Positions 6,978-14,201 of a DNA stretch of 18,515 bases are shown here, in pieces. The position numbers and the translations under genes were made by a program. How positions within the stretch are numbered: the first letter of the stretch is position 1; each line of letters starts with the position of its first letter. The stretch lies in the NCBI GenBank assembly GCA_013180565.1, contig QBUN01000407.1:1-18515 (forward strand). Reading direction: 5' to 3'. The notes beneath the pieces are model-generated. The model was not told where the DNA came from. It saw nothing but the letters and a program-made list of their open reading frames with translations, and made no database searches. The DNA is from Candidatus Methanophaga sp. GoMg3.2 (lineage in GTDB: Archaea > Halobacteriota > Syntropharchaeia > Alkanophagales > Methanospirareceae).

Positions 6978-7475
6978 ATGCTAAGTAGAAAAGCGGAAGA
7001 TTATCTCGAAGCGATTCTGAACATCACAGAAAAGAAGGGTTATACAAGGGTGAAGGATGTCGCCATAGCTTTAAGTGTTAAGCCATCAAGCGTTGTGGAG
7101 ATGCTAAAGAAGCTGAACGATATGGCATATGTTGTATACCGGAAATACGATGGCGTGACCTTAACACCCAAGGGGCGAGAGCTAGGAAGCGTGATAAAGG
7201 ACCGGCATGATACTCTAAAGGCACTTCTGGAAATAATACAGGTGCCCGCGAAAATAGCGGATAAAGATGCATGCATAATGGAGCACGAATTGGAGACGAA
7301 AACGGTAGAGCAGTTGAAGAATTTCGTGCGGTTCGTGCAGTCAGCACCGGATTATCCACAATGGCTTGATCACTTCAAAACGTTCTGTGAGACGGGAGAG
7401 CATCCCTGCAAAGTGGATAAGCGGAAGAACATCGGTTCTTCAGAACAAGAGCTAAAAATCGAAAAGCTTTTATAA
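6978..7475 (+). CDS. DtxR/MntR-family metal-dependent transcriptional regulator
   Basis: A 165-aa protein with an N-terminal winged helix (residues 1-65: AEDYLEAIL...VKDVAIALSVKPSSVVEMLKKLNDM...YDGVTLTPKGREL) and a metal-dependent dimerisation domain. The metal-site residues are present at the same numbers as in Bacillus MntR as I recall them: Asp8, Glu11, His77, Glu102 and His103. Position 99, a Glu in MntR, is Cys here (DACIMEHEL), as in iron-responsive DtxR/IdeR, which points to Fe(II) sensing by analogy. There is no SH3-like third domain; a Cys-containing tail (FCETGEHPC) follows. It is divergent from the HAD gene and has a DtxR-box-like site over its own promoter. Targets other than itself are not evident; the downstream surface protein/RND unit is a candidate. 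Confidence 0.85.
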   Translation: MLSRKAEDYLEAILNITEKKGYTRVKDVAIALSVKPSSVVEMLKKLNDMAYVVYRKYDGVTLTPKGRELGSVIKDRHDTLKALLEIIQVPAKIADKDACIMEHELETKTVEQLKNFVRFVQSAPDYPQWLDHFKTFCETGEHPCKVDKRKNIGSSEQELKIEKLL

Positions 7476-7568
7476 GTAACTCTTTTTACATATCTTTTAA
7501 TAAAAACTAAACGTAGCAGACTAAACGATTTATTTATTTATTCGAAAGCGGAAGAAGAAAAATCAAAA

Positions 7569-8813
7569 ATGTTGGCTATAGAAATGAGAAAAGTCATACT
7601 TTCTATAGTGGTTCTTATCTTCGTCACGGCGGCGTTGGTCGCACCATCAAATGCCGCCACAAATGCCAAGATCGTAATAATTGATGTCACACCAACCGAG
7701 CTTGCGCCTGGCGACATAAAGGATGTCTCGCTCACGGTGAAGAATCAGGGCGGCAGTGACGCCCGCCATATCACCCTAAATTTTCAGAACGGCGACCATG
7801 TCTCTCTTATCGGGTCATCCACAGTTCACATCGCCTCACTCAACGCATGGTGCTCAAAAGAGATCCCCATCACGATTAAAGCCGAGGATGAAATCGATGA
7901 GGGGGCATATCCCATCCCTATTAAGGTCACATTCGATGAATACCGCTACAGTGCCAGTGAGGGGCCTGTAATTACGCCTATGAACGTGACACCCATTACA
8001 ATCGTCTTTAATGTAGAAGGCACAATCACGCTTGAGGTTGCCGATGTCAAGACAAACCCGCCTGAACTACGAGAAGACAGCGAGAATAATAATGTAACTG
8101 TCTTAATAGATAATTCGGGAACTGCGAAGGCGAGGTCGGTAACAGTCAAAATAGACCCCGCCAGTCCATTTACGGAGGCATACTCGGGTTCAACTTCAGA
8201 CTTTACTGACGAGATTCCGGCACGTAAAAGCCACCGATTTGTATTCGCGCTCGATATAGAAGACGGAGCGAAAGAAGGGTTATATACCATTCCACTCACT
8301 ATTGACTATATCAGTGAGGAAGACCAAAAAATTCCGCTTGAGAAGAGCATCACCTTGAAGATCGGTTCGCAAGCGGACTTCCGGGCCGGAGAGGCGACAA
8401 CTAATCCAGCGGCAATTACTCGTGGTACAGAATTCAGAATAAATGTCCCGATCAAGAATACAGGGAACAAGGATGCGGAAGCAGTAAAAGCCATATTAAA
8501 AACGAAATCATACTTCACAGGGACAAAAACAGATTATCTCGGCGATATAGAACAGGGCTCGGAAAAGATAGCCACTTTTGAGCTTGAAGCAGACCGTGAC
8601 ACAATCGCAGATAACTACGAGACGGATATAAAGATCATGTGGTTAGATGGAGATGAACGACTGGAGACAACCAAATCATTTGCGCTGGTTGTGGTATCAG
8701 GAGAAGGCTCGGATACCGGAGTCATTGCTATTGCCGCAGTTGCATTTATCCTGATTGTTGTCATAATAGGAGTTTTTATCTATTTCAAGAGGAAGAAAAG
8801 AAAGGGCGAATGA
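7569..8813 (+). CDS. Cell-surface protein with Ig-like NEW3/CARDB-type repeats (COG1361-like)
   Basis: A 414-aa protein with an N-terminal signal peptide (about residues 7-30, VILSIVVLIFVTAALVAPSNA), three extracytoplasmic beta-rich repeats (about 35-135, 150-250, 260-370) and a C-terminal membrane anchor (about 380-403) followed by a basic tail KRKKRKGE. The repeats share the phrase (T)P.EL..GD..DV.LTVKNQGG.DAR, ENNNVTVLIDNSGTAKARSV and INVPIKNTGNKDAEAV, typical of CARDB/NEW3-like domains in COG1361 S-layer-associated proteins. In methanogen relatives such proteins often precede an RND transporter gene, as here (79 bp before the likely start at 8893), which suggests an accessory envelope role. 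An alternative start is the ATG at 7584. Confidence 0.7.
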   Translation: MLAIEMRKVILSIVVLIFVTAALVAPSNAATNAKIVIIDVTPTELAPGDIKDVSLTVKNQGGSDARHITLNFQNGDHVSLIGSSTVHIASLNAWCSKEIPITIKAEDEIDEGAYPIPIKVTFDEYRYSASEGPVITPMNVTPITIVFNVEGTITLEVADVKTNPPELREDSENNNVTVLIDNSGTAKARSVTVKIDPASPFTEAYSGSTSDFTDEIPARKSHRFVFALDIEDGAKEGLYTIPLTIDYISEEDQKIPLEKSITLKIGSQADFRAGEATTNPAAITRGTEFRINVPIKNTGNKDAEAVKAILKTKSYFTGTKTDYLGDIEQGSEKIATFELEADRDTIADNYETDIKIMWLDGDERLETTKSFALVVVSGEGSDTGVIAIAAVAFILIVVIIGVFIYFKRKKRKGE

Positions 8814-8892
8814 GTCATAGTCATGGAGTCCTAACGCGCTGTGCAGAAATTTCAAAGTTTTTAATGTTGATATTGGAGAGGTGGAAGCGAGG

Positions 8893-10933
8893 ATGATCGA
8901 AGAGGTACTCAGTTTCTATGCTAATGTTTCAAAGAAGCTTTATCCAATCATAATAGTTTTGGCGATCGTCATTGCAGTGGTTGCACTGCAACAGGCGACG
9001 GAAACCAAGATTAGTACGGTCTATCATGGCTTCTACTACCCGGACACCAGGGGGATGACCGAAGTTCGAATACTCGAGAGTGAGTTCATGGGCGTTGACA
9101 CTGTGGATGTCCTTATAGAGGCGGACCGTGTCCTCGCTCGCGATGTTTTAGAGGAAGATGTACTGGACATGACGGCGGAGATAGTAGATACCGTCTCGAT
9201 AGTCCCAGGAAGACAGTGGCAAAGGTGGATAAGGCAAAGGGGACAGAGGTAACTGTCGCTGGGAGCTTGACCTTTTTCTATGCCTGGGAAGAAGCGGTGA
9301 GGTCGGGTTTTGCAGCATCTCTAATCCTTAGTGTTTTAACCATCGTGGTAGTCCTTTTCTTCGTTTTCCGGAGCCCAATAACCGCAGTTTTTATCATGGT
9401 CCCGATCCTCGTCGCTGTCCTGGCTGCCTTTGGAACAATGCACTTTATAAATGTGCCTTTGAACTTCCTGACGGTCATGTTCGGTGCTATTACCCTGGGT
9501 CTGGGAGTGGATTACAGCATCCATCTCGTTCAGAGATATTATGAGGAGCTGGAGCGGGGAAAAGAAAACGCGCTGAACATCGCAGTCGCGAAGATATGCA
9601 GGAACACAATTTTACAAGCCTGACAACGATGGCTGCTTTCTCATCCTTTGCTGTGGCTGGACTGAGGATGGTGGCGGAGTACGGTTTGATGTCTTTAATC
9701 GCAATATCCTTCTCTGCCCTGTCCGTGCTATTATTTTTGCCTTCATTCCTTGTCCTCGAGTCCAAAATAGGAAGAAAAACTTTCGATATATCTAAAATAT
9801 CGAACGCTCTCGGGTTAAGGGGCTTTATACCCTATATGATGACAAGGCTGTCAGGAATTTCAGTGAAGAAACCGATTGCCGTTATCTTTTTCTTAGGCGT
9901 GGGTCTCGTTCTGGCCTTCTACGGTATGTCACAGATAGAGAGCATGACAGATGAGGGCATGTGGCTGCCCGAGGGAACGCCTGTTGTAAAAGCGGATAAT
10001 ATCATAAAGGACGAGTTTGTGGAATACTGACACACAATGATTTTGGTTCAGGCGGACGACATCAGGACCCCCGAAGTTCTGGGGACAATGGCGAAAATAA
10101 AGGAGGGCGTGGAGGACGTGCCGCGTGTAGTGACGGTCTTGAGCATTGCCAGTTTGCTCAATCCTGTGCCAGACGAAAAGAGAGACATAGAACGTAAAAT
10201 CGCGGCTTTGCCCTTTGATCTGAGGCGGCAATACGTTACCAATGATTATACCAATGGGCTGATGTTAATAAAGATAGATGGAGAAATGGATGAGACCGAG
10301 TATATAGTATTGTTAGAGGAGATCAAGGACGTTCTGGATTACGTGGAGATGCCCGGAGACGTCGTCTTTGTTCCGGCAGGTATGGACATAGTTGGTTCGC
10401 AGATTGAAGAGATCATGGGTAAAGACAAAGTCCAGTCAACTGTGCTGAGTTTAGTGCTCGTGCTAATCCTGCTTTTTATCGCATTGAGGAGTTTTGTGGG
10501 CATAATACTTGCGCTTTTACCGGTCCTTCTCGCCATTATCTTCGCAATGGGTACTATGGGGCTTCTTGAAATCCCTGAAACATTTCTGACAATTATGATA
10601 GCTACACTTTTACTCGGTTTGGGCATTGATTACGGCATTCATTTCATCACCCGGTACAAGGAGGAGCGGGAGAGGGGCGAAAAGTTAGAGGACACACTGC
10701 GAATTACTTCTTCGACCGTAGGAGTGTCAATTGCACTCACTACTATAACGACAATACTCGGGTTTTTAGCGCTTATGACGGTGACGCTCATACCGGTGCA
10801 GGATTTCAGCAAGGTCGCCTCTATAGGATTACTTTTCTGCATGATTTTCGTGCCTGTTATTATCTCCGTGGGGCTTTTATTCCACGAGCGGGTAATCAGA
10901 CGGGCACTGTCATTCTTATCTTGGAGGACGTAG
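8893..10933 (+). pseudogene. RND superfamily (MMPL/HAE3) transporter, broken
   Basis: The reading is spread over three frames. 8893 to about 9205 encodes TM1 and the start of the first porter loop; about 9207 to 9620 encodes the loop end and TM2-4 (TLGLGVDYSIHLVQRYYEE); about 9617-10027 encodes TM5-7 (SLTTMAAFSSF); then an in-frame TGA (10028-10030) interrupts ...DEFVEY*HTMILVQ..., after which 10031-10933 encodes the second porter loop and TM8-12 (LGLGIDYGIHFITRYKEE). Joined, this is one HAE3-type proton-driven transporter. The first porter loop is about 60-70 residues shorter than the second, so an internal deletion probably accompanies the first frame change; the second looks like a small deletion near 9620. 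The start at 8893 has GAGAGGTGG upstream. Neighbouring genes are intact, which argues for true decay rather than poor sequence. Confidence 0.75.
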
Positions 10934-10939
10934 AAAGAG

Positions 10940-11686
10940 ATGTACTGTACAGAGTGTGGGGCAGAGAATGAGGATACAGCCGAGGTCTGCAAGAAATGTA
11001 ATGCTATCCTTGTTCCGGGAAGCCATCAAGGGACGTTCGGTCGGTTTAGCCTCACTGGCTACTTGGACCAGGATGTCGGGCTGCTAATAATATTAATCGG
11101 GGTTGTTTTAGTACTAGCCGCAATTCTACCCTTCTTCCTTCTTGAGACTAAAGATCTAATAACGATGGGACGAATGAGGCTCATTATCACGCTGCTGCTG
11201 GCATTTATTGCTATCTTGCTTATCGTGACCGGCTGGATGGTTTACCGTGGCTATCGCAAGAGAGACAAAGTGCTGCACAAGGTGGAGGAGGACTACCATG
11301 CACTAGTGGAAAATGTAGAAGATGGTATCTTCACGATAGATCAGGAGGGGCAGTTCACGTATGTGAATAAAAAAGGTATGGCGTTGCTTGGGTACGCTAA
11401 GAACGAGCTGTTGGGCAGTAATTTCGTCACGGTTATTGCTCCGGAGCACAGGGAAACTACAATCGAGAACTTTCGGAAGCGGCAGATCGGGGAAGCAGTT
11501 GACAGGTATGAGATAGAAGTGATAACCAAAGACGGGAAAAGAATTCCGCTTGAACTTAATACGAGGACGCTTGAATACAAGGGCGAGTTCATGGGTATCG
11601 AAGGTATTGGGCGAGTAATAGAAGATAAACGAAAGGTTCTTCTGGCTAAAAAGCGGTTATTGGATGAGATACGAGGGGGTGTGTAG
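10940..11686 (+). CDS. Zinc-ribbon, two-TM, PAS-domain protein without output domain
   Basis: A 248-aa protein with, in order, a zinc ribbon (C3-x2-C6 and C17-x2-C20), two transmembrane segments (about 47-69 and 82-105), and one PAS domain with PAC end (about 115-235: LVENVEDGIFTIDQEGQFTYVNKKGMALLGY...GKRIPLELNTR). It ends in a short coiled helix (KRKVLLAKKRLLDE) that usually leads into a histidine kinase or GGDEF domain, but none follows before TAG. Thus it may be a membrane sensor signalling through a partner, or a kinase that lost its catalytic part. GGAGG at 10923-10927 is its ribosome binding site, inside the end of the RND gene; the stop of that gene is only six bases upstream, so the two were one operon. 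Confidence 0.65.
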   Translation: MYCTECGAENEDTAEVCKKCNAILVPGSHQGTFGRFSLTGYLDQDVGLLIILIGVVLVLAAILPFFLLETKDLITMGRMRLIITLLLAFIAILLIVTGWMVYRGYRKRDKVLHKVEEDYHALVENVEDGIFTIDQEGQFTYVNKKGMALLGYAKNELLGSNFVTVIAPEHRETTIENFRKRQIGEAVDRYEIEVITKDGKRIPLELNTRTLEYKGEFMGIEGIGRVIEDKRKVLLAKKRLLDEIRGGV

Positions 11687-11703
11687 AGGACCAAGTTGAA
11701 AGG

Positions 11704-12834
11704 TTACCATATATTCATCTCTTTTTCTAATTTTTCACTTTTGGTATTAACCAAAAACTCTTCTATGACCTTGGAAATAGTCTTTCCAACTCCGGGAAGT
11801 TTCTCAAGCTCTTTTCTTTTATAAATTTCTGTTATACTTTCATTCAAATTTTCTATTGTTTGAGAAGCGTTATGATAAGCCCACGCTAAGTATGGATTTG
11901 CGGATTTAAATCCCCTGAAAAAGGATATTAGCAACAAATGATTTGCCACATCAAAATTTTCTTTACGTGGCTGTGCAAAACTTGGTGGCTCGATATAATT
12001 CTTTATCCCGTATTTCTTGCAAAACTCAAATGCAGATCTATTCAGCCTCACAATATAATCCTGGGGTGGATTCTCTTTCTCACCATATAAGTTCTCATAT
12101 TTTTTCACAAGTTCTGGAAAATTTGTTTTTAATAAATCAAAGAATCTTATGCGTTGATTACTTCTCAGAGTCATTGCCGCACCGATTAGAATATATTTGG
12201 CATGCTCAGAGGCTCTTTTGATCCCGTCTTCAATATTCTCTTCATTGTCCAAGAGATAAGGAACTATTGGTGTAAAGTCAACACCTGCTTGCACACCTCC
12301 CTCGTTTAATTTCTCAACAGCTTTCAATCTCCTTTCCGGCGAAGGTGCGAACGGTTCCAGATAGGGCAACAAATCCTTATTAAATGTTATAATTGTTAAG
12401 GAAACCGAGCACCACGTCTGTTTCGCTATTTCTCGCAGTAAATCAATATCTCTTAAAACCAAATTACTTTTTGTGATAATATGAACAGGAAATTTGTGTC
12501 TCGCTAGAACCTCCAGTATCTTTCTTGTTAGCCCATATTTCTTCTCAGCAGGCTGATAAGGGTCTGTAACTCCAGACATAGCAACAACGTCCGGTTTACG
12601 CTTTTTAACCTCTTTTTCTAAAAGTTCAGGGGCATTCCTCTTTACATAGATGATTCTTGAGAAATCCTTGTAATCTTCATGCACCAAATATTTTTCTGTT
12701 ATGGCATCGCAGTAATTACAGGCGAACTGGCAGCCGCGATAGGGGTTAATCCCGTATCGGTTCCAGAACCAATTGTCCCTGTACTTCTGCTTTTGTAGTA
12801 CGCTCTTCGCTTCGATTTCAATGTATTCTACCAT
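11704..12834 (-). CDS. SPL-like radical SAM protein with C-terminal helix-hairpin-helix
   Basis: A 376-aa protein. Residues 30-45 (NPYRGCQFACNYCDA) carry the C-x3-C-x2-C motif (C35, C39, C42) that binds a 4Fe-4S cluster for S-adenosylmethionine radical chemistry; the following VVAMSGVTDPYQPAEKKYGLTRKILEVL and PVHIITKSNLVLRDIDLL are typical of the COG1533 group related to spore photoproduct lyase. In many members of this group the reaction is unknown. The last 35 residues add LPGVGKTISKVIEEFL, a helix-hairpin-helix like those of DNA polymerase X, suggesting nucleic-acid binding. The gene lies 29 bp downstream of a short AlkD-like gene, so a DNA damage link is plausible but unproven. It converges with the PAS gene 17 bp away. 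Confidence 0.75.
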   Translation of the reverse strand: MVEYIEIEAKSVLQKQKYRDNWFWNRYGINPYRGCQFACNYCDAITEKYLVHEDYKDFSRIIYVKRNAPELLEKEVKKRKPDVVAMSGVTDPYQPAEKKYGLTRKILEVLARHKFPVHIITKSNLVLRDIDLLREIAKQTWCSVSLTIITFNKDLLPYLEPFAPSPERRLKAVEKLNEGGVQAGVDFTPIVPYLLDNEENIEDGIKRASEHAKYILIGAAMTLRSNQRIRFFDLLKTNFPELVKKYENLYGEKENPPQDYIVRLNRSAFEFCKKYGIKNYIEPPSFAQPRKENFDVANHLLLISFFRGFKSANPYLAWAYHNASQTIENLNESITEIYKRKELEKLPGVGKTISKVIEEFLVNTKSEKLEKEMNIW

Positions 12835-12863
12835 ATTATCTTTTCATTCCTTTAACACTATTC

Positions 12864-13277
12864 TTATCTCAAAATAGCCAAGATTTCTGTCTGGTTTTCT
12901 TTTGGCAACTTCGTCATCCCAGCCTTTATTATCCATCTTGCATCCTTGTTAGGATTTGCTTTTGCACATCTTGCTAAAAATTCTGCTATCTGTCTCGCTT
13001 CAAAAGAACCTTCATTCCAGATAGTTTCTAACAACGACAGAGCTTCTGTTGGTTCTTTCTGGATAAAATTTCCTATCTCAGCAGCAACGACTCTCAAAAT
13101 AGGAAGTGGAACGCCAAAAAACTTGCCAGTATCTGGAATTATCCGCTGGTAATTTTTTGTTGCTTTTTCATCTACAAGGGATTTAAGGAGTTCTTGCAAT
13201 CTAGCTGTAAATACCTCTGGCTTATCTGTTTTTTCAAGCAATTCCTTTGTCCTTTTTTGGATTTGCGATTTATCCAT
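12864..13277 (-). CDS. Short AlkD-like (DNA alkylation repair, HEAT-repeat) protein, probably truncated
   Basis: The 137-aa product resembles the N-terminal half of the AlkD glycosylase family (PF08713): FGVPLPILRVVAAEIGNFI is the family's 'VP.P.LR' motif and LLETIWNEGSFEARQIAEFLARCA the 'LW....E.R..A..L' repeat. AlkD proteins are normally about 220-240 aa with six HEAT-like repeats; this one stops (ILAILR-stop) after about three, and no continuation is seen in other frames before the next gene. It may be a decayed gene or a naturally short HEAT protein. No strong ribosome binding site precedes its ATG. It lies just upstream of the SPL-like gene and is probably co-transcribed. Confidence 0.5.
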   Translation of the reverse strand: MDKSQIQKRTKELLEKTDKPEVFTARLQELLKSLVDEKATKNYQRIIPDTGKFFGVPLPILRVVAAEIGNFIQKEPTEALSLLETIWNEGSFEARQIAEFLARCAKANPNKDARWIIKAGMTKLPKENQTEILAILR

Positions 13278-13316
13278 ATTTCAATAGTATATGAAGTATA
13301 ACTTCTCTATATTTAA

Positions 13317-13372
13317 GACGCAGATTTACACGGATTTAATTTCTTCTGCGTTAATCTGTGTTAATCTGTGTC
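13317..13372. repeat. Imperfect 20-bp inverted repeat with short tandem units
   Basis: GACGCAGATTTACACGGATT (13317-13336) pairs with AATCTGTGTTAATCTGTGTC (13353-13372), with 3 mismatches in 20, around a 16-base spacer; the right arm is two tandem TTAATCTGTG units (13351-13370). Repeats of the form 'TTAATCTGTGTTAATCTGTG' are, from memory, common dispersed intergenic elements in environmental archaea and bacteria. The stop codon of the DUF3795-like fragment lies inside its right arm. Confidence 0.6.
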
Positions 13373-13600
13373 AATAATCAATTTTAGTTGGATTTTATGC
13401 TTTCTTAAGGATGCTACATTCTGCAAATGTATTTCATTCACAAATTGCTTGAAATCGAACGCCCTTTCGGATCGAAATTCGAACCCGTAGAGGGCGGCAA
13501 AATCACTCATTTGCTTGGCTGTTTCGACAAATAGTCCATTATACTGTCCACAGCCGCCACAATAATCGCCGCATGGTGCAACTAAGTCATAATTTGTCAT
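13361..13600 (-). pseudogene. DUF3795-like protein, C-terminally truncated
   Basis: A 79-aa product starting with NYDLVAPCGDYCGGCGQYNG, the cysteine-rich head (C10, C14, C17) of DUF3795 proteins, followed by the matching ETAKQMSDFAALYGFEFRS...FDFKQFV. After about residue 55 the resemblance ends (NEIHLQNVASLRKHKIQ...), and the frame stops inside the inverted repeat at 13353-13372. The downstream cysteines expected in the family are missing. The repeat may have replaced the 3' end. The start at 13600 is supported by AAAGGAAA a few bases upstream. Read leftward, the gene begins about 50 bases after the attC-like site, so it would be the next cassette gene if that site is real. Confidence 0.55.
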
Positions 13601-13648
13601 TTTCTCATTTCCTTTATTTTTGATCTTTTATATCAGTGGACATATTTC

Positions 13649-13727
13649 GCCTAACGGAATCGGGCTATACGAAGTCGGCGATAGCCGATTTGGGCGAACG
13701 GAGTGAGTCGTATAGCCCGTGTTATGT
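13649..13727 (-). other. attC-like palindrome at the end of vsr
   Basis: Read leftward, ACATAAC (13727-13721) is followed by CGGGCTATACGA (13719-13708), a 35-base centre with a minor hairpin (TCGGC-TATC-GCCGA), the perfect complement TCGTATAGCCCG (13672-13661), ATTCC, and GTTAGGC (13655-13649). This matches the plan of an integron attC site: RYYYAAC-like and GTTRRRY boxes flanking a long imperfect palindrome. The TAA stop of vsr lies inside the first box, as is common for gene cassettes. Against it: the first box is not a perfect match (ACATAAC), and the unpaired spacers are unequal (1 versus 5 bases). The 12-bp palindrome itself is certain; the attC reading is a hypothesis. Confidence 0.4.
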
Positions 13728-14150
13728 GATGTGACCATTTTGTATTTTTTGTTCTATTTCTTTCAGTTTTTCCGCCCGTATTTTTTTGTTTTTTAATTCG
13801 CATTGCCAAATAACAAGAACTTTCCAACCGAGTTTTTCCAAATCCTGCCGGTTTTTCTTATCTCGCGCGATATTGGTATCTATTTTATTCTGCCAGAATT
13901 CTTTTCTCGTTTCGGGAAGTTTTCCCGCCCGGCAGTTATGCCCGTGCCAAAAACAACCGTGTACGAAAATCACGGTTTTATATTTCGGCATAACTATATC
14001 GGGTGTTCCGGGATAACGTTTATCGTTTTTTCTGTAACGAAATCCTTTTCGAAACAAAAACTTTCTGACTAAAATCTCGGGTTCTGTTTCTTTGCCGGAA
14101 ATTTTCGACATGATTTGGGAGCGTTTGTTTTTTGAATAAATGTCGGTCAT
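13722..14150 (-). CDS. vsr: Very short patch repair endonuclease Vsr
   Basis: The 142-aa product is full length for Vsr, a strand-nicking endonuclease that acts at T:G mismatches left by deamination of 5-methylcytosine. The catalytic residues are in place: Asp51 in GTPDIV, His64 and His69 in VHGCFWHGH, and Asp97 in ARD; the zinc ligands Cys66, His71, Cys73 and Cys117 are also present, with numbering that coincides with the E. coli enzyme as I recall it. The N-terminus MTDIYSKNKRSQIMSKISGK matches the family, which fixes the start. It lies 51 bp behind the GHKL-TIR ATPase and the C5-methyltransferase on the same strand. In this setting it may repair the methyltransferase's mutagenic sites or serve as the restriction nuclease. 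Confidence 0.9.
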   Translation of the reverse strand: MTDIYSKNKRSQIMSKISGKETEPEILVRKFLFRKGFRYRKNDKRYPGTPDIVMPKYKTVIFVHGCFWHGHNCRAGKLPETRKEFWQNKIDTNIARDKKNRQDLEKLGWKVLVIWQCELKNKKIRAEKLKEIEQKIQNGHIT

Positions 14151-14201
14151 GTTTGTTTTATGAAAATCAGGATTTTATTAAATTTTGCGAGAGCATTCCA
14201 A

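Noticed and set aside
7946..8299. Leftward 117-codon ORF opposite the surface protein
   Set aside because: Antisense shadow of the Ig-like repeats; no ribosome binding site or motif.
10028..10030. TGA in the RND gene as recoded (selenocysteine or sense) codon
   Set aside because: No SECIS-like structure is apparent, RND proteins have no selenocysteine here, and other lesions in the same gene make ordinary decay simpler; TGA also ends the 7569-8813 gene normally.
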